Notes: a model not told the origin generated them from the letters alone. DNA of 6,527 nt from an uncultured Oscillospiraceae bacterium (GCA_900757695.1 CAAEOU010000163.1:1-6527); one strand, 5' to 3'; counted from the first letter of the stretch, positions 1 to 5,709 are shown. Numbers and translations: made by a program.

Positions 1-1
1 A

Positions 2-250
2 GAAACGCGGCACTACGTGATTGACCGGCTGAAATTTATCGGCGCCAGCGTCAAAAAACCGGTCATTTCCGAGATTTGCCAGATTGCCGGCGTGGAGGTT
101 AATATCCTTGGTGCAACCGTTCAGGAGTTTGGGGAAAGCATCATGTGTATTTTCATCCTGCAAATGTTTGGTTCTGATGACAAGCTGCTCCAAGCCGAAG
201 CACAGATCGACGCGGCTGGAGTTCTCCGCGAAAGGGTGGTATTCGGCTGA
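2..250 (+). CDS. metN: Methionine ABC transporter ATP-binding protein MetN, C-terminal NIL domain (partial, 5' end outside window)
   Basis: Only the last 82 codons are present; the frame is open to the left edge. The ATPase domain (Walker A/B, signature) lies outside the window. What remains, from about ETRHYVIDRLKF to the stop, fits the NIL domain: a small ferredoxin-like fold at the C-terminus of MetN-type ATPases that binds methionine and inhibits transport when the cell is replete. Typical traits visible are a hydrophobic strand (RLKFIGASV), a central helix (ISEICQIAGVEVNILGATVQEF) and a later strand (IMCIFILQMFG). The TGA stop at 248-250 shares its A with the ATG of the next gene, an overlap typical of translationally coupled ABC genes. 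The identity rests as much on the following metI and metQ as on this fragment. I am confident it is the MetN tail; the exact substrate (methionine or another sulfur amino acid) cannot be told from it. Confidence 0.85.
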   Translation, partial: ETRHYVIDRLKFIGASVKKPVISEICQIAGVEVNILGATVQEFGESIMCIFILQMFGSDDKLLQAEAQIDAAGVLRERVVFG

Positions 251-930
251 TGGAAGCTCTGTTGGAAACAAAGATTTTTAAGGTATCTGTCGAGCGACTG
301 CTGCTTAATGGCGGTCAAACACTATACATGGTGGGTATTGCACTATTGATTGGCACCGTGATCGGTACCTTGCTCGCCTTGGTGCTGGTGCTCTGCCGCA
401 AGGGCGGCCTTGTGGAAAATAAAGTTCTACACAGTATCCTCAGCCTCTACATCAATGTGGTACGGAGTGTTCCGTTCATCATTTTGCTGGTTACCATCAT
501 GCCGCTTACCCGCGCTATTCTGGGTACGACGATTGGCAGCACGGCCGCTTTGGTTCCGTTAGTGGTCTATATCAGTCCCTATTTAGCCCGCTTGATTGAG
601 AACAGTTTGCTGGAGGTATCCCCAGGCATTCTGGAGGCGGCCCAGGCCATGGGAGCCACAACCTGGCAGATCATCCGCTGTTTTCTGATGCCTGAAGCGC
701 TGGGTTCGATGGTTCTGGCCTTGACCACAGGAACCGTCGGCCTGTTGGGCGCCTCCGCTATGGCTGGTTACTGCGGCGGAGGCGGTATCGGCGATCTGGC
801 ATTGACCTATGGTTATGAAAAGATGAATACCCCGTTGATGATAGTTACTGTCATTGCTCTGGTCATCCTGGTACAACTATTGCAGATGGCAGGCAACCGT
901 GTTTCCCGCCGTCTGCGTGAGCACAGATAA
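250..930 (+). CDS. metI: Methionine ABC transporter permease MetI
   Basis: This 226-aa integral membrane permease is of the usual MetI length (about 217-230 aa). It would form the homodimeric channel that works with MetN and the lipoprotein MetQ to import methionine across the cytoplasmic membrane. Visible hydrophobic segments lie roughly at residues 24-49, 66-88, 97-113, 157-178 and 196-213, fitting the five-helix MetI topology. The permease EAA loop, which contacts the ATPase, is clear at 129-151 (EAAQAMGAT, then the conserved hydrophobic-P-E-A-L end). The MetI hallmark VRSVPFIILL is at 71-80 and a glycine-rich GGGGIGDLA at 176-184. The ATG start overlaps the metN stop by one base (TGATG), so coupling decides the start. 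No frame damage is seen. The tail RRLREHR is basic and cytoplasmic, as expected. Confidence 0.93.
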   Translation: MEALLETKIFKVSVERLLLNGGQTLYMVGIALLIGTVIGTLLALVLVLCRKGGLVENKVLHSILSLYINVVRSVPFIILLVTIMPLTRAILGTTIGSTAALVPLVVYISPYLARLIENSLLEVSPGILEAAQAMGATTWQIIRCFLMPEALGSMVLALTTGTVGLLGASAMAGYCGGGGIGDLALTYGYEKMNTPLMIVTVIALVILVQLLQMAGNRVSRRLREHR

Positions 931-961
931 TGTGTGATTCATATTAGTGTCGAGTCGTGAA

Positions 962-967
962 AGAAGG
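962..967 (+). promoter_or_regulatory. Ribosome binding site of metQ
   Basis: AGAAGG lies 8 nt before the metQ ATG. The 45-bp metI-metQ gap holds no terminator or convincing promoter, so metQ is read as part of the same operon with its own independent ribosome entry. Confidence 0.6.
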
Positions 968-975
968 TTAATCCT

Positions 976-1833
976 ATGAAGAAGTTTTTTGCATTGGTAG
1001 TGTCCCTGATTCTGATTCTGAGTTTGACTGCCTGCGGCGGCAGTGACAGCTCCACGGACAGCGCACCGGCCTCTGAAGCATCCTCCGCCGATCCCGCCGC
1101 AAAGACGGAGATCGTCTACGGCAAGTCTCAAGGTCCCTACACCGAATTGTTCGAAGCAGCGATCGTTCCCATCCTAGAGGAGCAGGGCTACACCCTGAAA
1201 GGAGTCGACTTTTCCGACCTGCTGACTGCCGATATCGCCCTGAACGACGGCGATGTGGATGTGAACGTGGAACAGCACACGGCATACGCCGAAAACTTTA
1301 ACTCCAATAACAACGGTGATCTGGTTCCCATCAGTCCCATCCCTACCGTTCCCGCCGGTATTTACTCTGGGACCCACACATCTCTGGATGAAGTGACTGA
1401 CGGCGCAAAAATTGCCGTCCCCAACGATGCCTCCAACACCGCTCGGGCCTATGTCCTGCTGCAAAAGATCGGCTGGATCACTCTGGATAGCGGCGTAGAT
1501 CCCTCTGCCGTGACACAGGATGATATCGTGGAGAACCCCAAGAATCTGGAATTTGTGGAAATGAAGTCTTTAACCATCCCCGCAGCCATCCAGGACTTTG
1601 ACTATGTAATCATTACCGGCAGCATTGTTTACAATGCCGGGATTGACCCCTCTGCTGCACTGGCAACCGAGGACATTCTTGATCACCTTATCCTACAGGT
1701 TGTTGTCAAGGAAGGAAACAAAAACGCTGACTGGGCGCAGGCCATTGTGGACGCTTATCACTCTGACCGATTTAAGGCCTATCTGGAGGAGAACAACGAC
1801 GGCCTGTGGTGGGTTCCTGAAGAACTGCAGTAG
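976..1833 (+). CDS. metQ: MetQ/NlpA-family substrate-binding lipoprotein
   Basis: A 285-aa extracytoplasmic solute-binding protein of the NlpA/MetQ family. It starts with a lipoprotein signal: MKKFF, a hydrophobic stretch to residue 17 and the lipobox LTAC, with Cys20 as the predicted acylation site. A Ser/Ala/Asp-rich linker (21-42) follows, then the mature domain. Family motifs are EQHTAYAENFN at 99-109 (ligand-pocket region), the hinge motif IAVPNDASN at 146-154 followed by LLQKIGWITL, and the second-lobe segment FDYVIITGSIVYNAGI at 208-223. The protein would hand methionine, or a related sulfur amino acid, to MetI. NlpA-family proteins differ in ligand, and the usual NGNY-like motif of the second lobe is here TGSIVYN, so strict methionine specificity is an inference from the neighbours. 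The TAG stop is followed after 4 bp by the mnmA start. Confidence 0.92.
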   Translation: MKKFFALVVSLILILSLTACGGSDSSTDSAPASEASSADPAAKTEIVYGKSQGPYTELFEAAIVPILEEQGYTLKGVDFSDLLTADIALNDGDVDVNVEQHTAYAENFNSNNNGDLVPISPIPTVPAGIYSGTHTSLDEVTDGAKIAVPNDASNTARAYVLLQKIGWITLDSGVDPSAVTQDDIVENPKNLEFVEMKSLTIPAAIQDFDYVIITGSIVYNAGIDPSAALATEDILDHLILQVVVKEGNKNADWAQAIVDAYHSDRFKAYLEENNDGLWWVPEELQ

Positions 1834-1837
1834 GAAG
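1832..1837 (+). promoter_or_regulatory. Poorly spaced mnmA ribosome site overlapping the metQ stop
   Basis: AGGAAG runs straight into the mnmA ATG and overlaps the metQ TAG (1831-1833). If AGGA is the Shine-Dalgarno core, only 2 nt separate it from the start, which is too close for efficient free initiation. mnmA is therefore probably translated by ribosomes finishing metQ. Confidence 0.5.
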
Positions 1838-2944
1838 ATGTCAGCTAATAGAGAAAAGAGTGCCCTGATTGCAATGAGCGGCGGTGTGGACAGCTCTGTC
1901 GCGGCATGGCTGATGCGTGAGCAAGGATATCGCTGCGAGGGAACGACCATGCGTCTTTACCGCAACGCGGACATCGGCTTGAGTCAGTTCCATACCTGCT
2001 GCTCGCAGAAGGATATCGACGACGCCAGTGAGGTGGCGTTTCAACTGGATATTCCCTATGAAGTGCTGGATTTTACCATGGACTTCAGGAACCAGATCAT
2101 CGGAAAGTTCATCCGAACATATGAGTCGGGCGGGACACCGAATCCATGCATTGATTGTAACCGGTATATGAAGTTCGATAAACTGCTTCGCTTTGCCGAA
2201 GAGAAGGGACTGGAGTATGTGGCCACCGGACACTATGCCCTCATTGAATATGACGAAGTGTCCGGCAGGTATCTTTTGAAAAAAGCGCTGGATGACAGCA
2301 AGGATCAAAGCTATGTGCTGTATATGCTGACACAGAACCAGCTTAGCCACATACAGTTTCCTTTGGGCGGCAAAATGAAAAAGGAAGCGAGAGAGATCGC
2401 GGAACAGTTGGGATTCTGCAACGCCTGGAAGCACGACAGTCAGGACATTTGCTTCGTTCCGAACGGGGACTATGTCAAGTTTATGGAACAGTATACCGGA
2501 AAACAATACCCGGCAGGAGCGTTTCTTGATCTGGAGGGCCAGCCGGTCGGCAGACATTGCGGGGCTGTCCGTTACACCTTGGGGCAAAGAAAAGGACTTG
2601 GTCTTGCCATGGGTGAACCTGTGTACGTTTGCGGAAAGAATATGGCTGCCAATACGGTCACAGTGGGGCCGGAAAACGCGCTGTATAGCAGTATGCTTCT
2701 TGCGGAAGATATGAACTGGATCTCCATCCCGCAATTAAAGCAGCCCATGCGGGTGAAGGCCAAAACCCGATATCGTCAGGCGGAACAGTGGGCTGCTGTG
2801 TACCCGGAGCAACACGGCCGTGTTAGGCTGGAATTCGATGTGCCGCAGAGGGCTGTTACCGTTGGACAAGCTGTGGTTCTGTATGATGGAGATGTCGTTG
2901 TTGGCGGCGGCACGATCTGCCAGGCGCCGCCAACGAAACGCTGA
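1838..2944 (+). CDS. mnmA: tRNA-specific 2-thiouridylase MnmA
   Basis: This 368-aa enzyme uses ATP to adenylate U34 of tRNA-Lys, -Glu and -Gln and replaces the 2-oxygen with sulfur delivered by a cysteine desulfurase. The N-terminal PP-loop ATPase motif SGGVDSS is at 14-20. The family hallmark GGTPNPCIDCNR is at 98-109, with the sulfur-accepting Cys104 and Cys107; ATGHYA is at 129-134 and DQSYVLY at 156-162. The second catalytic cysteine is Cys205 in SQDICFV. The spacing Cys104-x2-Cys107 plus Cys205 matches the E. coli Cys102/105/199 set, which has been linked both to persulfide chemistry and to a bound Fe-S cluster. A CC pair at 54-55 is typical of many clostridial homologues. The C-terminal beta-barrel domain ends in VGGGTICQAPPTKR. 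ATG 1838 is chosen because strand SALIAM must precede the PP loop; longer in-frame starts lie inside metQ. The likely sulfur donor is the NifS encoded downstream. Confidence 0.95.
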   Translation: MSANREKSALIAMSGGVDSSVAAWLMREQGYRCEGTTMRLYRNADIGLSQFHTCCSQKDIDDASEVAFQLDIPYEVLDFTMDFRNQIIGKFIRTYESGGTPNPCIDCNRYMKFDKLLRFAEEKGLEYVATGHYALIEYDEVSGRYLLKKALDDSKDQSYVLYMLTQNQLSHIQFPLGGKMKKEAREIAEQLGFCNAWKHDSQDICFVPNGDYVKFMEQYTGKQYPAGAFLDLEGQPVGRHCGAVRYTLGQRKGLGLAMGEPVYVCGKNMAANTVTVGPENALYSSMLLAEDMNWISIPQLKQPMRVKAKTRYRQAEQWAAVYPEQHGRVRLEFDVPQRAVTVGQAVVLYDGDVVVGGGTICQAPPTKR

Positions 2945-2978
2945 TTCACAAAATACAGGCTCAGGCTTGGACAGCCAT

Positions 2979-3137
2979 ATGTTGAACGGTGGACATGACC
3001 ACTGCGGCGCCTGTTGCTGCGGAAGCTGCGGTGCGCTGAAACTGACCCAAACAGAGGTCGATTTACGGCGTCTTTCTGCTCAGATTCCGAGTGGAAGTAT
3101 GGTTCTGACCACAAAAGGTCAGGCAGTGATTGAATGA
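2979..3137 (+). CDS. Small Cys-rich protein, unrecognised, possibly an internally deleted remnant
   Basis: A 52-aa reading frame begins 34 bp after mnmA. The N-terminus is crowded with metal-ligand residues (HDHCGACCCGSCG, residues 6-18, five Cys and two His). The helix-like LTQTEVDLRRLSAQIP follows, and it ends GSMVLTTKGQAVIE. My impression, from recall and not from a search, is that clostridial hypothetical proteins of about 100 aa have this Cys/His-rich start, a helix ending in QIP, and a GSMALT-x-GQ end. If so, some 50 residues between AQIP and SGSM have been lost. The start is uncertain: no good Shine-Dalgarno lies before ATG 2979, and an in-frame TTG at 2967 is possible. The TGA stop overlaps the next ORF's ATG by 4 bp (ATGA). 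Function is unknown; zinc or iron binding is only suggested by composition. Confidence 0.4.
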   Translation: MLNGGHDHCGACCCGSCGALKLTQTEVDLRRLSAQIPSGSMVLTTKGQAVIE

Positions 3138-3373
3138 GTGGAAATACAAGAATTGAGGCACAAGCAACGATGCTGAATCAATTTTTGAGGACACAGCGTC
3201 TCTTCCACCGGGAGGACATGGAAAAACTGTATCAGGGCCGGGCTGCTGGGGGTGGTATTGGCGGCGTTGGCGAATTTGGTCTCATTGATGATGGACGGGT
3301 GTGCCGGACAAGTGTGAATCGCCACACTTTTGCAACCAGAAAAACCGTGGGGCAGAAAGTGTGGAAAAGGTGA
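3134..3373 (+). CDS. Doubtful 79-aa ORF, probably part spurious, running into a MOSC relic
   Basis: The ATG overlaps the preceding stop (ATGA), as in a coupled gene pair, and the first 35 residues (from MSGNTRIEA to about EKLYQG) look like an ordinary helical protein. The second half is Gly/Arg-rich (GGGIGGVGEFGL) and ends in GQKVWKR. The same DNA read in another frame from about 3346 gives AESVEKVKSA, which fits the MOSC gene remains described separately. FGLIDDG at about 3272-3292 may itself be the MOSC segment before the GDAHAG motif. So the C-terminal part of this frame is probably not a natural protein end. I do not recognise the N-terminal part. It could be a real small gene whose end was replaced, or debris left open by chance. 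Confidence 0.25.
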   Translation: MSGNTRIEAQATMLNQFLRTQRLFHREDMEKLYQGRAAGGGIGGVGEFGLIDDGRVCRTSVNRHTFATRKTVGQKVWKR

Positions 3374-3659
3374 AATCCGCTTAACTGAACGTTCCTGTAA
3401 GGAGCTTTGCGGACAACATTTTAACGAGAGGGATTACTTTAAATAATCTCCCGGTTGGAACCACGCTTTAAGCTGGTGATACCTAATTGAGGATTACTTA
3501 AATTGGCGGTGAGGTTCCATGCAAGCTGTGTGATTTGGCGGCGGATCGGAGACAGTGTGGCGCCGGGAGAAGGTTTTCGCCATTGTTTTGCAGGAGGGGA
3601 TGATTCACTCTGGAGACAAAATTACAGTTTTACCGGAGAGACGCCATGATTTACCTTGA
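3283..3659 (+). pseudogene. MOSC-domain protein, decayed pseudogene
   Basis: Reading across three frames recovers most of a MOSC domain (the beta-barrel domain of molybdenum-cofactor sulfurases and related proteins, with a conserved Cys). From 3346 frame 1 gives AESVEKVKSA, then FADNILTRGITLNNLPVGTTL, AGDT, LRIT and IGGEVPCK. This parallels the family's FAENITTEGxxLxxLPVGTxLxIGDxxLxITQIGKECH. Frame 2 from 3524 gives CVIWRRIGDSVAPGEG (family: CAIxxxxGDCVMPREG). Frame 3 from 3573 gives VFAIVLQEGMIHSGDKITVL, the family's C-terminal strand and GD turn, with a stop at 3657-3659 overlapping nifS by 14 bp. Frame 1 is broken by TAA at 3382, 3469, 3484 and 3499. The segment 3283-3345, with a CAGQV / NRH echo of the HAG-WHRQ motif, is a weaker match; the first 25-30 codons were not found. 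Placement between mnmA and nifS suggests a sulfur-handling role before decay. Confidence 0.72.
3635..3640 (+). promoter_or_regulatory. Ribosome binding site of nifS
   Basis: GGAGAG lies 5 nt before the ATG at 3646, inside the last codons of the MOSC relic. It shows that the intact ancestor overlapped nifS and that the nifS start survived the decay of its upstream neighbour. Confidence 0.6.
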
Positions 3660-4767
3660 CTACTCCGCCAACACACCGGTTGATCCTGCTGTGCTAGAGG
3701 CATTTTGTAAAGCGGAGCAAACGTATATCGGAAATCCGAACTCAACGCATTGCGCTGGACGTACAGCCTGCGAGGAGATGGCCCGAGTGACAGATCATAT
3801 TGCTGGACTTCTCGGTGTGGAACCCGCCGGGATTATCTACACTTCCGGAGCCAGCGAGTCGAACAACCTGGCAATCAAGGGAATCGCCCAGGCTTCCCGA
3901 AGTACCGGCAGACATATGATCTCCACCGTACTGGAACACGCATCTGTGGGCGGCACACTTACGGCTTTACAGCAGCAGGGCTGGGAAGTAGATTTGTTGG
4001 ATATCCAGCGGGATGGAACCATTGACCTGGAGCAACTGGGTGATCTGCTGCGGAAGGACACGATCCTGGTGTCAGTCTGCGCGGTGGACAGTGAGCTGGG
4101 GACAGTGCAGCCAATCCGTAAAATTACGGAGATTCTAAAAGATTTTCCAAACTGCCGTCTTCATGTGGATGCCACCCAGGCGATAGGAAAAACGGAGCTG
4201 GTGATGGATGGTGTGGACACCATGAGCATCGCTCCTCACAAGTTTTACGGTCTCAACGGCAGCGGGCTTCTCCTGAAAAAGAGCAGTTTGATTATTGAGC
4301 CCCAGACTCACGGCGGTTCCAGCACGACGCCTTACCGTAGTGGTACGCCGGCTTTGGCACTGGCTGTTTCCATTGAAAAAGCGCTTCAATTGACGCTGAC
4401 GCAGCAGGAAGAACGGATCCGCTGTGTTCGGCAGTTGAACGAATACCTAAAGACTGCACTGCTGCAATATCCGTCAGTCCGGATCAACAGTCCGGAAGGC
4501 GCGGTGCCGCATATCCTCAACCTCAGTGTTCAGGGGCTTAAAGGCACGGTATTTCAACGTGTTTTGAGTGAGCGGGGCGTATGTGTTTCCGTCAAGTCGG
4601 CCTGTTCCGCGGAGGGGACGCCATCCAAAGCGGTATTTGCCGTCAGCGGGGACCGAAAAAATGCGCTGTCCTCCTGGCGAGTGAGCCTCAGTCATTTGAC
4701 AACACGAGAGGAGCTTGACGAATTTTTGCAGGTGTTCGACCAATGTTACAAAGAGTTGGGTCCATGA
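3646..4767 (+). CDS. nifS: Cysteine desulfurase, NifS/IscS (YrvO-like) class V aminotransferase fold
   Basis: This 373-aa PLP enzyme converts cysteine to alanine and holds the sulfur as an enzyme persulfide for transfer. The N-terminus IYLDYSANTP is the family start. PLP-pocket residues are visible: TSGASESNN at 66-74, EHAS with His98 stacking on the cofactor, HVDATQ with Asp175 and Gln178, and the Schiff-base lysine Lys199 in SIAPHKFYG. RSGTP is at 231-235 and the catalytic Cys320 sits in the mobile loop SVKSACSAEGTPS. The short loop after Cys320 is typical of IscS/NifS group I enzymes. IscS-type HVNNEIG is here AVDSELG (146-152), a variation I associate with clostridial homologues. GGAGAG 5 nt upstream supports the ATG. 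With mnmA nearby and no nifU/iscU, the likely acceptor is MnmA, as for YrvO in B. subtilis. The TGA stop sits within ATGA, where a doubtful small ORF starts. Confidence 0.94.
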   Translation: MIYLDYSANTPVDPAVLEAFCKAEQTYIGNPNSTHCAGRTACEEMARVTDHIAGLLGVEPAGIIYTSGASESNNLAIKGIAQASRSTGRHMISTVLEHASVGGTLTALQQQGWEVDLLDIQRDGTIDLEQLGDLLRKDTILVSVCAVDSELGTVQPIRKITEILKDFPNCRLHVDATQAIGKTELVMDGVDTMSIAPHKFYGLNGSGLLLKKSSLIIEPQTHGGSSTTPYRSGTPALALAVSIEKALQLTLTQQEERIRCVRQLNEYLKTALLQYPSVRINSPEGAVPHILNLSVQGLKGTVFQRVLSERGVCVSVKSACSAEGTPSKAVFAVSGDRKNALSSWRVSLSHLTTREELDEFLQVFDQCYKELGP

Positions 4768-5141
4768 AAAATCCATTGGACTATCAGATTTCGAAGTATG
4801 ACGCGGTTCCACCGCTATGCTCAATGACGCGAGCTTTCGGTTCCAAGGGAAAGATATCCCCCTGTAGTTTACCAGTAATATCACCCTGTACTGTTTGGAT
4901 TGTTACGGCTCAGATGGAGTTTGCGAAAAGGGTGGAACCTTTTTGCGGAGAACGGCTCAATCTGTGACAACGGAGGCGGCAGTTCTAAACGTCAGGAAAA
5001 CAAAACACTGCTCTGTGGGTTGAAACGAAGCAATCCCGGCATTAAAAAGAGTATATTCAACAACATCCACGCTGTTTTCCAGATACGGTGCCCGGTTGCA
5101 AAAAAACGGTACAGAGCACTGATTTTTGGAGCAATATGAGG
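4768..5141 (+). other. About 375 bp without a convincing gene; possible coding debris
   Basis: No recognisable gene lies between nifS and the iscR terminator. A 67-aa frame (4764-4967) starts in ATGA overlap with the nifS stop (MKNPLDYQISKYDAVPPL...), and a 79-aa frame (4900-5139) overlaps it; neither resembles a family I know. A third frame, open from 4868 to a TGA at about 5021, reads FTSNITLYCLDCYGSDGVCEKGG. Its Cys spacing and composition look protein-like, but it is cut off upstream by TAG at 4865. The pattern of short, frame-hopping, protein-like stretches resembles a decayed gene like the two clearer wrecks in this window. I cannot name the ancestor. Confidence 0.3.
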
Positions 5142-5176
5142 AAAAATGAGCCGGTAGGATATCCTACCGGCTCATT
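5142..5176 (-). terminator. Rho-independent terminator of the Rrf2 regulator gene
   Basis: Positions 5145-5160 (AATGAGCCGGTAGGAT) are the exact reverse complement of 5161-5176, a 32-bp perfect palindrome. Read on the - strand, the stem is followed by a run of T (complement of the A run at 5142-5146). It lies 11 bp beyond the TGA of the regulator gene. The + strand side has no T run, so it should act mainly on leftward transcription. Confidence 0.85.
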
Positions 5177-5187
5177 CTGTTACCTAA

Positions 5188-5619
5188 TCAAATTACATAA
5201 TTATCTCCAGCAGCACCGGACTTCATCAAATCTGCAATGGTAACATTGTCCAGATATTCGTTAATTACTTTATCTAGACCCTGCCACATATGTAAAGTGC
5301 GGCATTCCGCTGCTCTGGCACAGACCGCTGCGCCTGGTCCGAGACAAGAAACCGGCGCCAGGGAGTCTTCCGTAAGTCGTAAAATAGCGCCAACAGTGTA
5401 CTGGTCAGGCGACTTTGTCAATTTATATCCGCCGCCCTTGCCCCGCAGTCCGCTGAGAATATTTGCTTTGACAAGGAGCCTGATGATGGTTTCAAGATAT
5501 TTCTCTGAAATATCCTGCCGCTGAGCAACTTCTTTCAGTGGGATATAGCCGTCCGTCTGGTGCTCAGCAAGATCAATCATAACACGCAGTGCATACCGCC
5601 CTTTCGTAGAAATCAGCAT
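5188..5619 (-). CDS. Rrf2-family transcriptional regulator, IscR-like
   Basis: A 143-aa winged-helix regulator. The N-terminus MLISTKGRYALRVMIDLAEH is the Rrf2 signature. The helix-turn-helix region VAQRQDISEKYLETIIRLL lies at 31-49, and the wing LRGKGGGYKLTKSPDQYTV at 58-76. Three cysteines, 92, 100 and 106 (SC-x7-C-x5-C), plus His110 correspond to the Fe-S ligands of E. coli IscR (92, 98, 104, His107). CymR, the cysteine-metabolism Rrf2 regulator of Bacillus, lacks such a set. An Fe-S- or redox-sensing repressor of sulfur/Fe-S genes is thus likely. ATG 5619 is preferred over an in-frame GTG at 5637: it has AAGGAG 8 nt upstream, and the GTG start would place that site inside the coding region. 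The gene is divergent from the cysK pseudogene and convergent with nifS. Its promoter lies among inverted half-sites, implying autoregulation. Confidence 0.92.
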   Translation of the reverse strand: MLISTKGRYALRVMIDLAEHQTDGYIPLKEVAQRQDISEKYLETIIRLLVKANILSGLRGKGGGYKLTKSPDQYTVGAILRLTEDSLAPVSCLGPGAAVCARAAECRTLHMWQGLDKVINEYLDNVTIADLMKSGAAGDNYVI

Positions 5620-5646
5620 TTTAAAGTCTCCTTGCACTCATTATAA

Positions 5647-5705
5647 CCTATTATAGCGCATGGTTAATAGGAAAATCAATAGCCTTTTTGGAGCGGTCCT
5701 ATTGA
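5647..5705. promoter_or_regulatory. Probable Rrf2 operators: four CCTATT-type half-sites forming two dyads
   Basis: Dyad 1 is CCTATTA (5647-5653) against TAATAGG (5665-5671), 25 bp overall, with a nested TAACC/GGTTA pair (5644-5648 / 5662-5666). Dyad 2 is TCAATAG (5676-5682) against CTATTGA (5699-5705). Dyad 1 covers the -10 box and dyad 2's left arm touches the -35 box of the regulator promoter. About 25 bp with AT-rich arms is the usual size of Rrf2-family operators. The position between regulator and cysK suggests control of both. Binding by this protein is inferred. Confidence 0.55.
5650..5679 (-). promoter_or_regulatory. Promoter of the Rrf2 regulator gene
   Basis: On the - strand, TTGATT (5674-5679) and a perfect TATAAT (5650-5655) are separated by 18 bp. 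The -10 box ends 31 bp upstream of the ATG at 5619, leaving room for a short leader containing the AAGGAG site. Both boxes lie within the inverted repeats listed next. Confidence 0.65.
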
Positions 5706-5709
5706 CAAA

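Noticed and set aside
1625..1837. Upstream in-frame extension of mnmA
   Set aside because: It overlaps the conserved end of metQ in another frame, and MnmA proteins begin just before the PP-loop strand, fitting ATG 1838.
1841..2734. Long open frame (297 codons) on the - strand
   Set aside because: It lies wholly opposite mnmA, whose motifs are complete on the + strand. The translation matches no family I know; it is a shadow.
3346..3659. Programmed readthrough or frameshifting to give a functional MOSC protein
   Set aside because: It would need four stop readthroughs and two frame changes in about 100 codons. TAA ends metI in the same window, so ordinary decay is far simpler.
3721..4061. 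Several short frames on both strands within nifS
   Set aside because: They overlap conserved nifS sequence in other frames and have no recognisable motifs.
5620..5637. GTG start six codons upstream for the Rrf2 regulator
   Set aside because: It would put the AAGGAG ribosome site inside the coding region. Rrf2 proteins start close to the (M)xxSTKGRYALR motif.
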